Positions 63,546 to 64,000 of a stretch of 64,000 nt of DNA are shown piece by piece. The stretch comes from Selaginella tamariscina (lineage: Eukaryota > Streptophyta > Lycopodiopsida > Selaginellales > Selaginellaceae), in the NCBI GenBank assembly GCA_003024785.1, contig PUQB01000001.1, positions 1,377,501 to 1,441,500 of the forward strand. The letters run 5' to 3'. The notes under the pieces were generated by a model. The model made no database searches. It had not been told where the DNA came from and worked only from the letters and a program-made list of their open reading frames with translations. The stretch's first letter is position 1. Every line of letters starts with the position of its first letter. The translations under genes were made by a program, and so were the position numbers.

Positions 63546-64000
63546 ATATCTTTGTAAGGCTGAGTTTACTATTTTGTATTTGTGAGTAAACTAATAAATA
63601 TATTTTAGTTTGATTTGATATATATATTCAAATGATTCAATGCGTGCACATTTTATTGGTATACATATGCTGTGGGCGTGTCTGCAGTATAGAAGGTATA
63701 CATACATCTTGTGTATGTTATGTGTATATGTATACAGATAAGTATAGTAGTGTTAAACATTACAAATGTTAAGGATTATGCATTTGTTAAACATATATAA
63801 TGATTTCATTAAATATTCTCCTTAAACGAGCACTCCTGTTAATTATCTTTCTTTACAGCTTAATATTATAATTTTATATTATCCTATGTGTGCACATTAT
63901 CTTGTGTATGTGCTAAAGCTAATGAAGTATTTACTTCTCTTAAGAATCTATTACATTTAAACAATGTATAATTATATGTTTACTTTAGTACACAGTTACT
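63546..64000. other. AT-rich 3' flank
   Basis: No gene seen. Several ATAAAT/AATAAA-like poly(A) signal candidates lie near 63592-63605. Confidence 0.6.

Overview
The window is AT-rich nuclear DNA of a land plant, most likely a flowering plant. Genes have short GT-AG introns. The families are typical of plants: SKIP14-type F-box, Myb/histone-H1 telomere-binding (SMH/TRB), RD21-type cysteine protease with granulin tail, plastid-type LON-domain protein, RNase H-like/RBR protein and Ty3/gypsy remnants. The species cannot be named from sequence alone. Compound microsatellites (GT/GA, CT/CA, CT/TA) are unusually dense, mostly inside introns.

Layout. 1-12645: gene-poor DNA with a diverged direct duplication of about 5 kb (block A 243-4807, block B 7140-12645); each copy carries a broken F-box gene, and a ~140 bp piece is inverted between copies. 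14260-15140: broken LRR/F-box-like gene beside a repeat with ACGT elements. 16076-18610: GH30 galactanase-like gene with many lesions and an internal exon duplication, followed by palindromic compound microsatellites. 20140-25430: head-to-head gypsy remnants. 25771-34677: gene-rich block with FPP synthase and ribosomal protein eS24 (divergent pair), a small basic protein and a SKIP14-like F-box gene (second divergent pair). 35650-37450: degenerate repeat whose inverted relative lies at 59800-60950. 38731-48854: LON-domain protein, RD21-like protease, SMH/TRB protein and 3-methyladenine DNA glycosylase I. 51000-52418: intronless, GC-richer gene combining a PD-(D/E)XK-like motif set with a Crinkler-type kinase-like domain, lying between two copies of the 3' end of the neighbouring DEAD-box helicase gene (53448-57056). 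58780-60950: gypsy gag/protease remnant and LTR-like DNA. 60961-62640: truncated RNase H-like/RBR gene. 63023-63545: a small two-exon gene for an unassigned 97-residue protein.

Most intact genes are unrelated housekeeping functions (isoprenoids, translation, RNA metabolism, DNA repair, vacuolar proteolysis, telomere binding); no operon-like logic is expected. The most unusual item is the nuclease-like/kinase-like fusion gene. The most unusual genome-scale pattern is microsatellite arrays lying at splice donors and in polypyrimidine tracts. Several otherwise well-conserved genes (SKIP14-like, LON-domain, SMH/TRB, RNase H-like) carry single small reading-frame shifts, so assembly indels must be weighed against real decay.
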